From contig NZ_JAIVMC010000008.1 of the NCBI RefSeq assembly GCF_020177265.1, positions 186,001 through 250,000 on the forward strand: a stretch of DNA of 64,000 bases, read 5' to 3'. A program made the position numbers and the translations under genes. This DNA is from Pseudooceanicola marinus (GTDB lineage: Bacteria > Pseudomonadota > Alphaproteobacteria > Rhodobacterales > Rhodobacteraceae). The notes beneath the pieces were generated by a model that made no database searches, had not been told where the DNA came from, and saw only the letters and a list, made by a program, of their open reading frames with translations. This document shows positions 1-8,305 of the stretch, piece after piece (within the stretch, counting starts at the first letter, position 1; each line of letters starts with the position of its first letter).

Positions 1-27
1 GATGTCGCGTTCGGTGTCGATACCCAT
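1..27 (-). CDS. possible 5' end of a gene running off the left edge
   Basis: Only nine codons are visible (MGIDTERDI), read leftward out of the window. The reading starts at ATG with a GGAG about 10 bases upstream on the minus strand. The product cannot be recognised from so little. The call rests on the start codon, the weak ribosome site and the absence of any other frame at the edge. It may be wrong. Confidence 0.3.
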
Positions 28-163
28 GAAATCCAAGCTCCGGAAAAGAACCCGAGGTCGTTACCGCGGCACAGGCGCTTTGGCAAGGGGGAGGGCGAGA
101 GCGGCTTTGCGTCGGATACGGTGCCGTAGCGTGTCTTTTTCGCGGCGGCGAACACAATTTTGC

Positions 164-184
164 CACATTTAGATGTGATATAAA
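164..184 (+). promoter_or_regulatory. candidate promoter with overlapping inverted repeat
   Basis: CACAT and ATGTG arms flank TTAG (164-177) and abut TATAAA (179-184), which could be a -10 element. No good -35 lies 17 bases upstream, so an activator or repressor may bind the repeat. The assignment is tentative. Confidence 0.25.
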
Positions 185-189
185 ATCCA

Positions 190-330
190 ACTTCGGCCAC
201 TCTGGCCACCCTCCAGACAAAGCCACCTCTTCCTCGGGGTGTCAGTCAGAACACAGGCATGACGTCCGGCCCTCCGGATCTTGTCCCGCGCCACCTTCGG
301 ATGCTCTCCCGAAGGTGGCGTTTCTGTTTT
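190..330 (+). ncRNA. candidate small RNA ending in a Rho-independent terminator
   Basis: About 140 bases lie between a possible -10 element (179-184) and a perfect 12-bp terminator hairpin followed by a T-rich tract. No protein gene on the plus strand precedes the terminator, so something short and untranslated may end there. I do not recognise it as 6S RNA, SRP RNA, tmRNA or RNase P RNA. The 5' end is a guess. Confidence 0.25.
289..330 (+). terminator. Rho-independent terminator
   Basis: A perfect 12-bp stem (289-300 with 309-320) encloses an 8-base loop and is followed by TTTCTGTTTT. It is one of the best terminators in the window, although no plus-strand protein gene lies before it. Confidence 0.7.
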
Positions 331-428
331 CGTCGCCTGAAACGCCGGGATCCGTGCCGGTATTCCCCTGAGACTCCGGTCATGGCGGCGGGTCGGACGA
401 CGGGGTAAATTTTTGCGCCAAAGCCCTC

Positions 429-457
429 TTGCATTCGCGGGCGGGGCTGGGTAGATG
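429..457 (+). promoter_or_regulatory. promoter of tRNA-His
   Basis: TTGCAT (429-434) and TAGATG (452-457) are separated by 17 bases and end 11 bases before the tRNA. The arrangement resembles stable-RNA promoters of Rhodobacterales. Confidence 0.55.
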
Positions 458-468
458 ACCCCTCACGT

Positions 469-545
469 GCCGCCTTAGCTCAGTTGGTTAGAGCGCTGGA
501 TTGTGGATCCAGAGGTCCCCCGTTCAAACCGGGGAGGCGGTACCA
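469..545 (+). tRNA. tRNA-His (GTG anticodon)
   Basis: A complete cloverleaf of 77 bases can be drawn. The acceptor arm is GCCGCCT/AGGCGGT, the anticodon stem CTGGA/TCCAG with loop TTGTGGA, and the T arm CCCCG-TTCAAAC-CGGGG, followed by A73 and an encoded CCA. The anticodon GTG (503-505) reads histidine. The base before position 1 is T and the discriminator is A, so the usual G-1:C73 identity pair of tRNA-His is absent. Loss of that pair is known in a clade of alphaproteobacteria that includes Rhodobacterales. G1 pairs with T72 as a wobble. Confidence 0.95.
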
Positions 546-681
546 CTCCCCCCCTTTCCGACAGCTGAACCGCACCTGCGTTGCGCCGGTGTCCGACGCC
601 TTCTGTGTTTGCGGCTCCATCGCAGCATGGTGCCCCCGCGATGGACGCGAGGGCACGTTTGCGAGCTGTCCGGCGAGCCGG

Positions 682-3153
682 TCAGAGCTTTTTCGCGCGC
701 AGCCGCAGGGCGTTGCCGATCACCGAGACCGATGAGAGGCTCATCGCTGCGGCGGCGACGATGGGCGACAGCAATACGCCGAAGAACGGGTAGAGGATGC
801 CCGCCGCCAGCGGCACGCCGGCGGAGTTGTAGACGAAGGCGAAGAACAGGTTCTGCCGGATGTTGCGCATAGTCGCCTCCGCCAGGTGGCGGGCCCGGAC
901 GATGCCCGTCAGCTCCCCCTTGACCAGCGTGACGCCTGCGCTTTCCACCGCCACGTCGGCGCCGGTGCCCATGGCGATGCCGACGTCGGCGGCGGCCAGC
1001 GCCGGGGCGTCGTTTACCCCGTCACCAGCCATGGCAACCGACAGGCCTTCGCCGCGCAGTTTCTCGACCAAGGCGTGCTTGTCTTCGGGGCTGACGCCCG
1101 CGTGAACCTCGTCGATGCCCAGCTCCCCCGCCACGGCCCGCGCCGTGGCCTCGGCGTCGCCGGTGGCCATGACGATGCGCAGGCCCGCGTCGTGCAGGGC
1201 GCGGATGGCTTCTGGCGTGGTCTCCTTGATGCGGTCGGCCACGGCGATCAGACCGGCGGCCTGCCCATCGACGGCGACAAACATCGCGGTCTTGCCCTCG
1301 GCCTGCAGGGCTTCGGCCCGGTCGGTCAGGGCACTGATGTCGATGCCTTCGCCTTTCATCAGCGCGGCATTGCCCAGGGCCACGCGCTTGCCGTCCACGG
1401 TGCCGGTGACGCCCTGGCCGGTCACGGCGTCGAAGTCCTGCGCGTCCTTGTCCTCGGCCCCGGCCTCGCGGGCGCCGGTGACGATGGCCTCGGCCAGCGG
1501 ATGCTCCGACCCGCGTTCAAGGGCGGCAACAAGGGTCAGGAACTCCGTCTTCTCCATGTTCTCAGGCTCCACATCCGTCAGGGCGGGCTTGCCCTCGGTC
1601 AGGGTGCCGGTCTTGTCGACCACCAGCACCTCCACGGAGGCGAAGCGTTCCAGCGCCTCGGCGTCGCGGATCAGAACCCCGGCGGAGGCGCCGCGCCCGG
1701 TGGCGACCATGATCGACATGGGTGTGGCCAGGCCCAGGGCACAGGGGCAGGCGATGATCAGCACCGAAACGGCAGCGACAAAGGCATAGGACAGGGCGGG
1801 CGAGGGGCCGAAGGCCGCCCATGCGGCAAAGGCCAGGAGCGCGACGCCCACCACGGCGGGGACGAAGTAGGCGGCCACACGATCCGCCGTGCCCTGGATC
1901 GGCGCGCGGGAGCGTTGTGCCTTCGACACCATGTCGACGATACGCGACAGGGTCGTGTCGGCGCCCACCGTCTCGGCCCGCATCAGGAAGCTGCCGGACT
2001 TGTTCAACGTACCCCCGGTGACCGGCTCGCCTTCCGTCTTCTCCACCGGGACGGGTTCGCCGGTGATCATGCTTTCATCAACGGAGGAGCGGCCCTCGGT
2101 CACCACGCCGTCCACCGGCACGCTGTCGCCCGGGCGCACGCGCAGGATGTCGCCCTGCGCCAGCTGGTCCAGCGGCACGTCTTCCTCCTCACCGTCGCTG
2201 ACCCGGCGGGCTGTCTTCGGCGCGAGGTCCATCAGGGCGCGGATCGCGTCCCCCGTCTTCTCCCGTGCGGCCAGTTCCATGACCTGTCCGATCAGCACCA
2301 GCACCAGGATCACGGCGGCGGCCTCGAAGTAGACCGGCGTCATGCCCATGTCGTCGCGCATGGCGTCAGGGAAGAGGCCGGGGGCCAGCAGCGACACCAC
2401 GGAGAAGAGATAGGCCGCCCCGGTGCCGAGCGCGATCAGAGTCCACATGTTGGGCGAGCGGTTGGTGACAGAGGCCCAGCCCCGCTTGAAGAAGGGCCAG
2501 CAGATCAGCACCACCGGGGTGGCCAGGGCGAATTGCAGCCAGCCGAAGGCGGTGTGGCCGATCCATTCGGCGAAGGGGATGCCGATGTGGCTGCCCATCT
2601 CCAGCACGAAGACCAGGGCGGCCAGCGGGGCCGTGATCGCAAGGCGGCGTTTGAAATCAACGTATTCGGGGTTGGGGCCGCTGTCGGCGGAGGGCGTCAT
2701 CGGCTCCAGCGCCATGCCGCATTTCGGGCAATCGCCGGGGGCATCGCGGATGATCTCGGGGTGCATGGGGCAGGTGTACTGCGTCCCCTCGGGCATCGGC
2801 TCGGGGGCGGGCACGCCCTCTGCGTAGGCCTCCGGGTCGGCCTCGAATTTCTCCTGGCAGCGGGCGGAGCAGAAATAGACCTTCTGGCCCTCGTGTTTCA
2901 GCATATGCGCGGCAGTGGAGCGGTCGACCTTCATGCCGCAGACGGGATCCGTGGCGGTCAGATAGTCCTGCGGCGCGGCGCGGAACTTGTCCCGGCAGCC
3001 GGAGGAGCAGAAATGGTAGAGGTGCCCGTCATGTTCGGCGGTCGGCTTGTCCGCGTCCGGGTCGACCAGCATCCCGCAGACCGGGTCGCGGGTGATCGCC
3101 TCGTCGCTGTCGGCGTTTTGGAGGCTGTCGGGATGGGTGTGCGCATGGGTCAT
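682..3153 (-). CDS. copA: copper-translocating P-type ATPase with two YHS domains
   Basis: P1B-type ATPase of 823 residues that should export copper or a similar soft metal from the cytoplasm. The N-terminus starts MTHAHTH and carries two YHS metal-binding modules (DPVCGM near residues 23 and 69), then a heavy-metal-binding motif of the YTCPMHP...CPKCGM type near residue 130. The ATPase core follows with [23 protein letters not shown] (phosphorylated Asp), SEHPLAEA and [10 protein letters not shown]. The start was placed at the ATG at 3153 because a GGAG ribosome site precedes it; the frame stays open about 60 codons further upstream, but those residues are not family-like. It is last in a copper operon, behind the multicopper oxidase. 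YHS modules in place of classical CxxC HMA domains suggest a periplasm- or chaperone-linked metal input, which is inference. Confidence 0.95.
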   Translation of the reverse strand: MTHAHTHPDSLQNADSDEAITRDPVCGMLVDPDADKPTAEHDGHLYHFCSSGCRDKFRAAPQDYLTATDPVCGMKVDRSTAAHMLKHEGQKVYFCSARCQEKFEADPEAYAEGVPAPEPMPEGTQYTCPMHPEIIRDAPGDCPKCGMALEPMTPSADSGPNPEYVDFKRRLAITAPLAALVFVLEMGSHIGIPFAEWIGHTAFGWLQFALATPVVLICWPFFKRGWASVTNRSPNMWTLIALGTGAAYLFSVVSLLAPGLFPDAMRDDMGMTPVYFEAAAVILVLVLIGQVMELAAREKTGDAIRALMDLAPKTARRVSDGEEEDVPLDQLAQGDILRVRPGDSVPVDGVVTEGRSSVDESMITGEPVPVEKTEGEPVTGGTLNKSGSFLMRAETVGADTTLSRIVDMVSKAQRSRAPIQGTADRVAAYFVPAVVGVALLAFAAWAAFGPSPALSYAFVAAVSVLIIACPCALGLATPMSIMVATGRGASAGVLIRDAEALERFASVEVLVVDKTGTLTEGKPALTDVEPENMEKTEFLTLVAALERGSEHPLAEAIVTGAREAGAEDKDAQDFDAVTGQGVTGTVDGKRVALGNAALMKGEGIDISALTDRAEALQAEGKTAMFVAVDGQAAGLIAVADRIKETTPEAIRALHDAGLRIVMATGDAEATARAVAGELGIDEVHAGVSPEDKHALVEKLRGEGLSVAMAGDGVNDAPALAAADVGIAMGTGADVAVESAGVTLVKGELTGIVRARHLAEATMRNIRQNLFFAFVYNSAGVPLAAGILYPFFGVLLSPIVAAAAMSLSSVSVIGNALRLRAKKL

Positions 3154-3236
3154 GAAGATCTCCTGCCTTGGGGGACAAACGGCGCGGAACCGGCTGAGGT
3201 TCCGGCATCGTCCGGGGCGTTTCGCGTGTGTCGGGG

Positions 3237-3263
3237 CCGGGGCGGCGTCTACGGCCGCCCCGG
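3237..3263 (-). terminator. intercistronic hairpin between multicopper oxidase and copA
   Basis: A perfect 10-bp GC stem (3237-3246 with 3254-3263) has a 7-base loop. No T-tract follows on the minus strand, so it is more likely to protect or partly attenuate the transcript than to stop it fully. Confidence 0.45.
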
Positions 3264-3272
3264 TGGGCGGCC

Positions 3273-4676
3273 TCAGGCCACCTCGATCCAGTGGGTCATG
3301 CCAGAGGCCGCGTGGCCCAGCATGTGGCAGTGCAGCAGCCATTTGCCCGGGTTGTCGGTGAGGAAGGCGATCTCGACCCGGTCGTCGGGCATCAGCATGA
3401 CCGTATCGCGCAACGGCCCCTGCCGCCCGTCCGCGCCGATCTGGCGGAAATGCATGCCGTGCAGGTGCATGGCATGGGGGAAGATCGTGTCGTTGGTCAT
3501 CGCGATCCGCGTCGTCTCGCCGCGCGACAGGCGGGCGAAGGGCTCTGGCCCCAGGCCGACCTGTCCCGCCAGCGCCCAGTATTGGCCGCGCTGCATCAGG
3601 GCGCGAAAGCCCATCTCCTGCCCCTGGTAGTGGCCGGAGTTCATGCCCCGCATGGCGCCGCCCTGAAGGGGCATCTCCAGCAGCGGGGCGTCGGCTGCGC
3701 CGGGCACCGCCATGCGGGGATTGGGCGGCAGGGGCGCAGGGGCGCCTCGTGGGGTTCGTGCGGCGCGGCCCGTCACTGCGACCTCGGCCAGCAGGCGCCA
3801 GCCGTCAGCCTCGCTGCCCGACAACAACCCTGCCGTGGCGCCCGCTTCGGCGGTGACGTCGACGATCAGGTCGACGCGCTGCGCCGGGGCGAGGATCAGC
3901 TGGCCGTCCACCATCTCGGGCCTCTCCAGCGGCATCCCGTCCAGCGCCACGCGCCAGCCGGTCAGCCCCTCTAGCGCCAGCACGAAGATGCGGGCATTGG
4001 CGCCATTGATCAGCCGCAGGCGCAGCCGGTCGTTCTGTCGGGCCTGCAGCGAAAAGTCATGCCGCCCGTTGACCCCCATCAGGTTCCCCATGCGTCCCGC
4101 GTGGCTCAGCATCATCGGGTGGTCGAACCCGTCGACGAAATGCCCGCTGTCGGGGTCCAGCAGCCAGTCGTCCAACAGCAGCACATGATCGGCGTCGACA
4201 TCGGGCGGCGTGGGTTCATCCACGATCAGGGCGCCCGCCAGCCCCCGCGCTACCTGTTCCATGGAGTTGGTGTGCGCGTGATACCAGTAGGTGCCCGCGT
4301 CCGGCAGGTCGAAGGCATAGTCGAACTGACCGCCCGGGGTGACCGGATCCTGGGTCAGCCCGGCGACACCATCCATGGCGTTGTCGATGCGGATGCCGTG
4401 CCAGTGCACCGAGGTCGGCACCGGCAGGTCGTTGACCAGCCGCCGTTCCAGCCGGCTACCCTGGCGCGCGCGGATCACCGGGCCGGGCAGGCTGCCGTCA
4501 TAGCTCCAGACCGGGGTGGTGTCGTAGCCCGGCGGGGCCAGTTGCACCCTGGCCTCCCGCGCGGTCAGCAGGGGCGGCGGCGCGTCGGCCAGGGCAGGCC
4601 GCAGCACGGGCAGGGCGGCGAGGCCGGCGCAGACCGCGCGGCGGCTCAGGCGCAGATCAGTCGATGCCGTTGACAC
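3273..4676 (-). CDS. multicopper oxidase, Tat-exported
   Basis: Multicopper oxidase of 467 residues, probably a periplasmic cuprous oxidase or metal oxidase in copper tolerance. The N-terminus has a twin-arginine signal ([13 protein letters not shown]). The copper-ligand motifs are present in order: [27 protein letters not shown] near residue 410 and the C-terminal [12 protein letters not shown] that holds the type 1 and trinuclear ligands. The start is GTG at 4676, chosen because GGGAGG sits six bases upstream; the gene thereby overlaps the end of the cytochrome c gene by 20 bases, which suggests translational coupling. A Met-rich stretch before the last domain (near residues 335-350, [11 protein letters not shown]) may bind extra copper. 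It resembles the CueO/CopA-oxidase group; the exact substrate is not visible. Confidence 0.93.
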   Translation of the reverse strand: MSTASTDLRLSRRAVCAGLAALPVLRPALADAPPPLLTAREARVQLAPPGYDTTPVWSYDGSLPGPVIRARQGSRLERRLVNDLPVPTSVHWHGIRIDNAMDGVAGLTQDPVTPGGQFDYAFDLPDAGTYWYHAHTNSMEQVARGLAGALIVDEPTPPDVDADHVLLLDDWLLDPDSGHFVDGFDHPMMLSHAGRMGNLMGVNGRHDFSLQARQNDRLRLRLINGANARIFVLALEGLTGWRVALDGMPLERPEMVDGQLILAPAQRVDLIVDVTAEAGATAGLLSGSEADGWRLLAEVAVTGRAARTPRGAPAPLPPNPRMAVPGAADAPLLEMPLQGGAMRGMNSGHYQGQEMGFRALMQRGQYWALAGQVGLGPEPFARLSRGETTRIAMTNDTIFPHAMHLHGMHFRQIGADGRQGPLRDTVMLMPDDRVEIAFLTDNPGKWLLHCHMLGHAASGMTHWIEVA

Positions 4677-5085
4677 GTTGCACCTCCCGCACGAAGGCGA
4701 TGATCGTCTTGACCTCTCCTGGTGTGACGCCGGGCTGGGCGGGCATGTCGCCGAAGCGCCAGTGATGCGCCCGCACCCCGCGCGCGGCGGCGATGACGAA
4801 GGCCATGTCGCCGTGGTGCGAGGGTTCGTAGATCTTGTGGATCAGGGGCGGGCCGAAGCCCACCTTGCCGGTGGCGTTTTCACCGTGGCAATCGGCACAG
4901 ACGGCGTTGAAGGCGCGCTGGCCCATCTGCGCGGTCGGCGACAGGGTGTCGGGCAGGGTGATCTCGACGATGGGATCACCTTCGGCCGGTGCCGCGCTGG
5001 CGGTGTCGGTCTGGGCCGGCAGGGCGAGATAGGCGAGGCCGCCCAGGGCGACGAGGCCCAGGGCATAGGGAAGGGTACGTTTCAT
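4657..5085 (-). CDS. periplasmic c-type cytochrome
   Basis: Monohaem cytochrome c of 142 residues. A hydrophobic N-terminal signal or anchor (residues 5-22) leads to a single haem site CADCH near residue 64, with candidate axial Met residues further on (GDMPAQPGV). A conserved-looking HHWRFGDMP segment lies in the C-terminal third. It probably passes electrons from the neighbouring multicopper oxidase reaction, or to it. It sits second in the copper operon and its 3' end overlaps the GTG start of the oxidase gene. The start ATG at 5085 has an AGGA site about nine bases upstream. The pairing of a small cytochrome c with a multicopper oxidase is seen elsewhere in alphaproteobacterial copper loci, but the partner assignment here is inference. 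Confidence 0.9.
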   Translation of the reverse strand: MKRTLPYALGLVALGGLAYLALPAQTDTASAAPAEGDPIVEITLPDTLSPTAQMGQRAFNAVCADCHGENATGKVGFGPPLIHKIYEPSHHGDMAFVIAAARGVRAHHWRFGDMPAQPGVTPGEVKTIIAFVREVQRVNGID

Positions 5086-5162
5086 GGGATGGTCCTGATG
5101 TTCCGGTTGGGGCCGCGCGGGGCGCGCGACCTATGGGGCTCGCAGGCCCGGATCGGGGAACG

Positions 5163-5495
5163 TCAGGGGCGTGGCGGTGGCGGGTCCGCAACCTGCGGGA
5201 CCGAGCGAGCGGTGCGCGCGCTGTCGTGCCAGTGCAACCGGGCCGGCACCAGGTCGCTGGCCGGGCCGAGAAGCTGCGAGGGGATCATCAGCGCGGCGCA
5301 GACCGCGGCGTGCTTGCAGGGCAGTTGCGCCTGTCCGGCGCCGTCTGGTCCTTGCTCATGGCCCTCCGTCGCCCCGGTCTCAGGGCAACAGGCGGTCGCA
5401 TGGGCACCATCGGTCATCCCCATGCCCGCCGCATGCAGCGGTGCCAGGCCCGCGACGAGCCAGGCAAGGACAGTGATGAACCAGATCAAGCGCAA
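5163..5495 (-). CDS. small secreted Cys-containing protein of the copper operon
   Basis: 110-residue protein with a clear signal peptide (RLIWFITVLAWLVAGLAPLHA, cleavage after AHA near residue 22). The mature part has a CC pair near residue 36, then a CKH...C pair near residues 60-66, with several His and Met residues. This composition suits periplasmic copper binding, but I recognise no family. It starts at TTG (5495) with GGAGGG about eight bases upstream. It is first in the operon that continues with cytochrome c, multicopper oxidase and CopA, so its expression is likely tied to copper stress. Function is inferred from context and residues only. Confidence 0.65.
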   Translation of the reverse strand: MRLIWFITVLAWLVAGLAPLHAAGMGMTDGAHATACCPETGATEGHEQGPDGAGQAQLPCKHAAVCAALMIPSQLLGPASDLVPARLHWHDSARTARSVPQVADPPPPRP

Positions 5496-5709
5496 CGGGC
5501 GACCCTCCGTCCCCGATCCTTCGCGCTTTGGTCCGGGCGGGTCAACCGGTTATGGCCGGACGCGCACCGGGGCAAAGGGCCGCAACGGGGCCGCGGGCGT
5601 GGCAGCGGCGTTGGTCAGCCTGTCGGCGGCGCAGGGCAGGGAAGAGTTTACGCGGCGACATGGTAGCGCTAGCGTGCTCTGGATCCTGATTTGAATGGAG
5701 TTATTTCCC

Positions 5710-6312
5710 GTGAGCCTCGAATATCTTCTGACCGCTTTCATCATCTGCCTCTCACCCGGCATCGGCGTCATCTACACGCTTTCCTCGACCTTGGGCGGCG
5801 GGATGCGCGCGGGGATCTGGGCCGCGACCGGCTGCACCATCGCCACCGTCCTGCACCTGATCGTGGCGATGGCGGGTCTGGCCGCGGTGCTGCACACCAG
5901 CGCGCTGCTCTTCCAGGCGATCAAGTTCGCGGGGGTCGCCTACCTGCTGTGGATGGCCTGGGGCATCCTGAAGGACCGGGGCGGCCTTTCGGTGCAGGCC
6001 GCCGAGGCGGCGCCCGCCGGCAAACTGGTCTGGCGCGGCATCCTTCTGAACATCCTCAACCCGAAGATCCCGCTGTTCTTCGTGGCCTTCATCCCGCAAT
6101 TCGTGCCGGCCGGCAGCTCGGTCGGGCTGCTGGCGGAACTGGGGCTGGGGTTCACCGCGATGACCTTCGTCGTCTTCCTGGGCTACGCCGCGGTGGCTGC
6201 GACGGGGCGAGACCGGCTGCTGCAGAGCGAGCGGGCGATGACCTGGCTGCGCCGCGTCTTCGCCGGATCCTTCGCCGCCCTCGGGCTGAAGCTGGCCACC
6301 GAGAAGGTCTGA
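5710..6312 (+). CDS. LysE-family amino-acid or metabolite exporter
   Basis: About 200 residues with five to six hydrophobic segments and the LysE/RhtB signature near the N-terminus (LSPGIGVIYTLSSTLGGGMRAGIWAATG). The family exports basic amino acids, homoserine lactones, threonine and similar compounds; substrate cannot be told from sequence. The GTG at 5710 was chosen as start because GGAG at 5697-5700 lies nine bases upstream; an ATG at 5695 overlaps that ribosome site and is unlikely to be used. The gene is alone on its strand, divergent from the copper operon, and closed by a strong terminator. The KIPLFFVAFIPQFV segment near residue 120 is typical of the family. Confidence 0.88.
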   Translation: MSLEYLLTAFIICLSPGIGVIYTLSSTLGGGMRAGIWAATGCTIATVLHLIVAMAGLAAVLHTSALLFQAIKFAGVAYLLWMAWGILKDRGGLSVQAAEAAPAGKLVWRGILLNILNPKIPLFFVAFIPQFVPAGSSVGLLAELGLGFTAMTFVVFLGYAAVAATGRDRLLQSERAMTWLRRVFAGSFAALGLKLATEKV

Positions 6313-6330
6313 GCGCCCCCAGCGGGCGAA

Positions 6331-6361
6331 AAGGCGCGGCCGGGTGTCCCGGTCGCGCCTT
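6331..6361. terminator. bidirectional terminator between lysE-like and adh genes
   Basis: A 14-bp stem with one G-T wobble (6331-6344 with 6348-6361) and a 3-base loop is flanked by A and T runs on both sides. It serves the convergent LysE-type gene and alcohol dehydrogenase gene. Confidence 0.8.
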
Positions 6362-6393
6362 TGATGTTTCTGGCCAAGTCTTTCCCGCACCCT

Positions 6394-7398
6394 TCAGGGG
6401 CGGACAATGACCTTACCATGCGACCGGCCCGTCTTCATGCCCTCGAAGACCTCCGGCAGTTGGTCCAGGGAAATGGTCCGGGTCACCAGCGCCTCGGCCA
6501 CGGGGGCACCGCTGGCCAGCGCGTCCAGCGCCGCCTCGTATTCGCGCAGGGTGAAGAAGGCGGAAGTCAGCACCGCGACCTCCTTCGACACGGCGGCGAA
6601 GGGGATGAAGCTGGTCTCCCGGGTGCTGAGAGCGAGGATCACGATCCGCCCCTTGACCCGCACCTGGTCGATGGCCTGCGCCAGCAGGGGCGGGGCGCCT
6701 GCGCAGTCGAAGACGATGTCGGCCTTGCGCCCGAGCGCCGCGTCACTGGCCTGCACGGGGGCGTCCGGGGTGCAGAGGAAATCGGTGGCGCCCATGGCCA
6801 GCGCCAGGTCGCGTGCCTCCGGGTGGATGTCCTGCACGACGACGGCGGTGGCGCCCAGGCGCCGCGCCCAGAAGGCGGTGGCCAGACCGATCGGCCCGGC
6901 GCCGAGGATCAGCACCCGGTCGCCCGCCGTCAGTCCCGACAGGGCCACGCCGTGCAGGGCCACCGCCAGGGGTTCGGCCAATGCGCCCTCTTCGGCGGTG
7001 ACGCCCGCGGGCAGCTTGCGGCACTGGCGTTCGGTGGTGGTGGTGAACTGGCCGTAGCCACCGCCCTGCAGGGACATCTCGCTGCACCAGGCGGGCTCGC
7101 CTGCGCGGCAGGTCTGGCACTGGCCGCAGCCGCCCAGCGGGATCACCGACACCTGGTCGCCGACCTGAAGCTGCGTGCAGTTGCGGCCAAGGGCCACGAC
7201 CTCGCCGGCGAATTCATGGCCGAAAACATCGCCGGGCTGCGCGCCGAAGGCGGGGTCGTGGGCCATGTGCAGGTCGGACCCGCAGATGCCGCAATGGGTG
7301 ACGCGCAGAACCACGCCGTCGGGCGCGGGCTCCGGCATCGCCTGGTCCTGCACCGCAAGGGGGGCGTCGAAGCCCTGGAAAACCGCTGCCTTGTTCAT
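6394..7398 (-). CDS. zinc-dependent medium-chain alcohol dehydrogenase
   Basis: MDR-type dehydrogenase of 334 residues (threonine/sorbitol dehydrogenase-like group). Catalytic zinc ligands are in HCGICGSDLH near residue 34 and GHEFAGEV near 62. The structural zinc lobe has four Cys (GGCGQCQTC...WC). The NAD(P) site is ILGAGPIGLATAFWA near residue 165. The start ATG at 7398 overlaps the stop of the SDR gene by four bases (ATGA), so the two are co-translated. It is last in a catabolic operon of cupin dioxygenase, MFS carrier and SDR and probably oxidises an alcohol intermediate of that pathway. The substrate is unknown. Confidence 0.92.
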   Translation of the reverse strand: MNKAAVFQGFDAPLAVQDQAMPEPAPDGVVLRVTHCGICGSDLHMAHDPAFGAQPGDVFGHEFAGEVVALGRNCTQLQVGDQVSVIPLGGCGQCQTCRAGEPAWCSEMSLQGGGYGQFTTTTERQCRKLPAGVTAEEGALAEPLAVALHGVALSGLTAGDRVLILGAGPIGLATAFWARRLGATAVVVQDIHPEARDLALAMGATDFLCTPDAPVQASDAALGRKADIVFDCAGAPPLLAQAIDQVRVKGRIVILALSTRETSFIPFAAVSKEVAVLTSAFFTLREYEAALDALASGAPVAEALVTRTISLDQLPEVFEGMKTGRSHGKVIVRP

Positions 7399-8219
7399 TT
7401 GAAGCTCCCCAATGCCATGCCGCCGTCGATCATCAGATGCGCCCCGGTCATGTAATCGGAGGCATCCGAGGCGAGGTAGAGCGCCAGCGGTTTCACCTGG
7501 TCGGTTTCCGCCACGCGGCCCAGGGGCACCAGGCTGTCCCACTTGGCGCGCACCGTCGGGTCCTTCTTCAGCCAGCCGCCGCCGATGTTGGTCACGAAGG
7601 GACCGGGTGCGATGGCGTTCACGCGGATGCGGAATTCGGCCAGCTCCAGCGCCAGGTGCTCGACCATGTGTTTCACCCCGGCCTTGGCGGGCATGTAGGG
7701 CAGGCCGACGATGGGTTCGTTGACCACCGCCGCGTTGGAGGAGGTGCAGATGATCGACCCGCCGCGGCCCGCGGCCTTCATCGCGCGCACCGCTTCGCGG
7801 ATCGAATTGAAGGTGCCGGTGAGGTTGATCGCGATGGAGCGGTCCCAGGCCTCCGGGTCCAGGGTGTCGACCTGGCCGTCGGGATTGCGGTGGCCCTCGG
7901 GGTTCCAGAAGCCGGGGCTGCTGTCGCCCCCGGCATTGGCAAAGAGAATGTCGAAGCTGCCGTAGGCCGCGACATGGGCGTCGACGGCAGCCGTCAGGGC
8001 AGGGCGATCGGTGATGTCGAGGGGGGCCGCGCGCACGGTGAAGCCCTCATCGTCGAGGCGCGTCACCTCGCGGGCCAGGGCGTCTGCATCGCGGTCGGCC
8101 AGGGTCACCTTGGCGCCAGCCTCGGCCATCGCCTCGGCATAGGCCAGGCCCAGGCCCGAGGCGGCGCCGGTGACGAAGGCGGAGCGGCCGGTCAGGTCGA
8201 ATTTCTCAAGTGTGGTCAT
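7395..8219 (-). CDS. short-chain dehydrogenase/reductase (SDR)
   Basis: Classical SDR of 274 residues. The cofactor motif TGAASGLGLA is near residue 17, FANAGG near 90, the catalytic Ser in CTSSNAA and the YMPAK catalytic Tyr/Lys near residue 170. The C-terminus has the usual YMTGAHLMIDGG. The start ATG at 8219 has a GGAAAG site. It reads in one operon with the upstream MFS gene and overlaps the downstream alcohol dehydrogenase by four bases. An acidic residue after the glycine motif (ADRDAD) favours NAD over NADP. It likely oxidises or reduces a hydroxy or keto intermediate, substrate unknown. Confidence 0.92.
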   Translation of the reverse strand: MTTLEKFDLTGRSAFVTGAASGLGLAYAEAMAEAGAKVTLADRDADALAREVTRLDDEGFTVRAAPLDITDRPALTAAVDAHVAAYGSFDILFANAGGDSSPGFWNPEGHRNPDGQVDTLDPEAWDRSIAINLTGTFNSIREAVRAMKAAGRGGSIICTSSNAAVVNEPIVGLPYMPAKAGVKHMVEHLALELAEFRIRVNAIAPGPFVTNIGGGWLKKDPTVRAKWDSLVPLGRVAETDQVKPLALYLASDASDYMTGAHLMIDGGMALGSFK

Positions 8220-8252
8220 GGGGAGCTTTCCTCGGGATCTTTCCGGAAGGGC

Positions 8253-8285
8253 GGGACCCGCCGGGCACATGGCGCGGCGGGTCCC
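8253..8285 (-). terminator. intercistronic hairpin between MFS and SDR genes
   Basis: A perfect 11-bp stem (8253-8263 with 8275-8285) with an 11-base loop lies between two genes of the same operon. There is no T-tract, so it may stabilise the upstream message or lower downstream expression. Confidence 0.4.
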
Positions 8286-8305
8286 CGGGAGCGTCAGGTG
8301 ACGTC

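Larger units (their letters stand above)
28..428. other. intergenic stretch without a convincing protein gene
   Basis: No frame here looks coding: codon use is unlike the flanking genes and no family is recognisable. It holds an inverted repeat (CACAT-TTAG-ATGTG, 164-177), a TATAAA at 179-184 and a strong terminator at 289-330. Together these could bound a small RNA. A leftward promoter for the gene at the left edge should also lie here, but I could not pick one out. Confidence 0.5.

Noticed and set aside
546-681. terminator after tRNA-His in the C-rich run
   Set aside because: It is only a C-tract, with no stem of useful length.
3154-3342. N-terminal extension of copA by about 60 residues
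   Set aside because: The sequence is Pro/Arg-rich and non-conserved, whereas ATG 3153 has a good GGAG site.
886-3630. 914-codon open frame on the plus strand opposite copA and the oxidase
   Set aside because: It is antisense to a gene with all P-type ATPase motifs, has no family character, and such frames are common opposite genes at this GC content.
5496-5709. CueR-type operator for the copper operon
   Set aside because: No paired CueR half-sites with a 19-20-base spacer could be identified, although TTGACC occurs on the minus strand.
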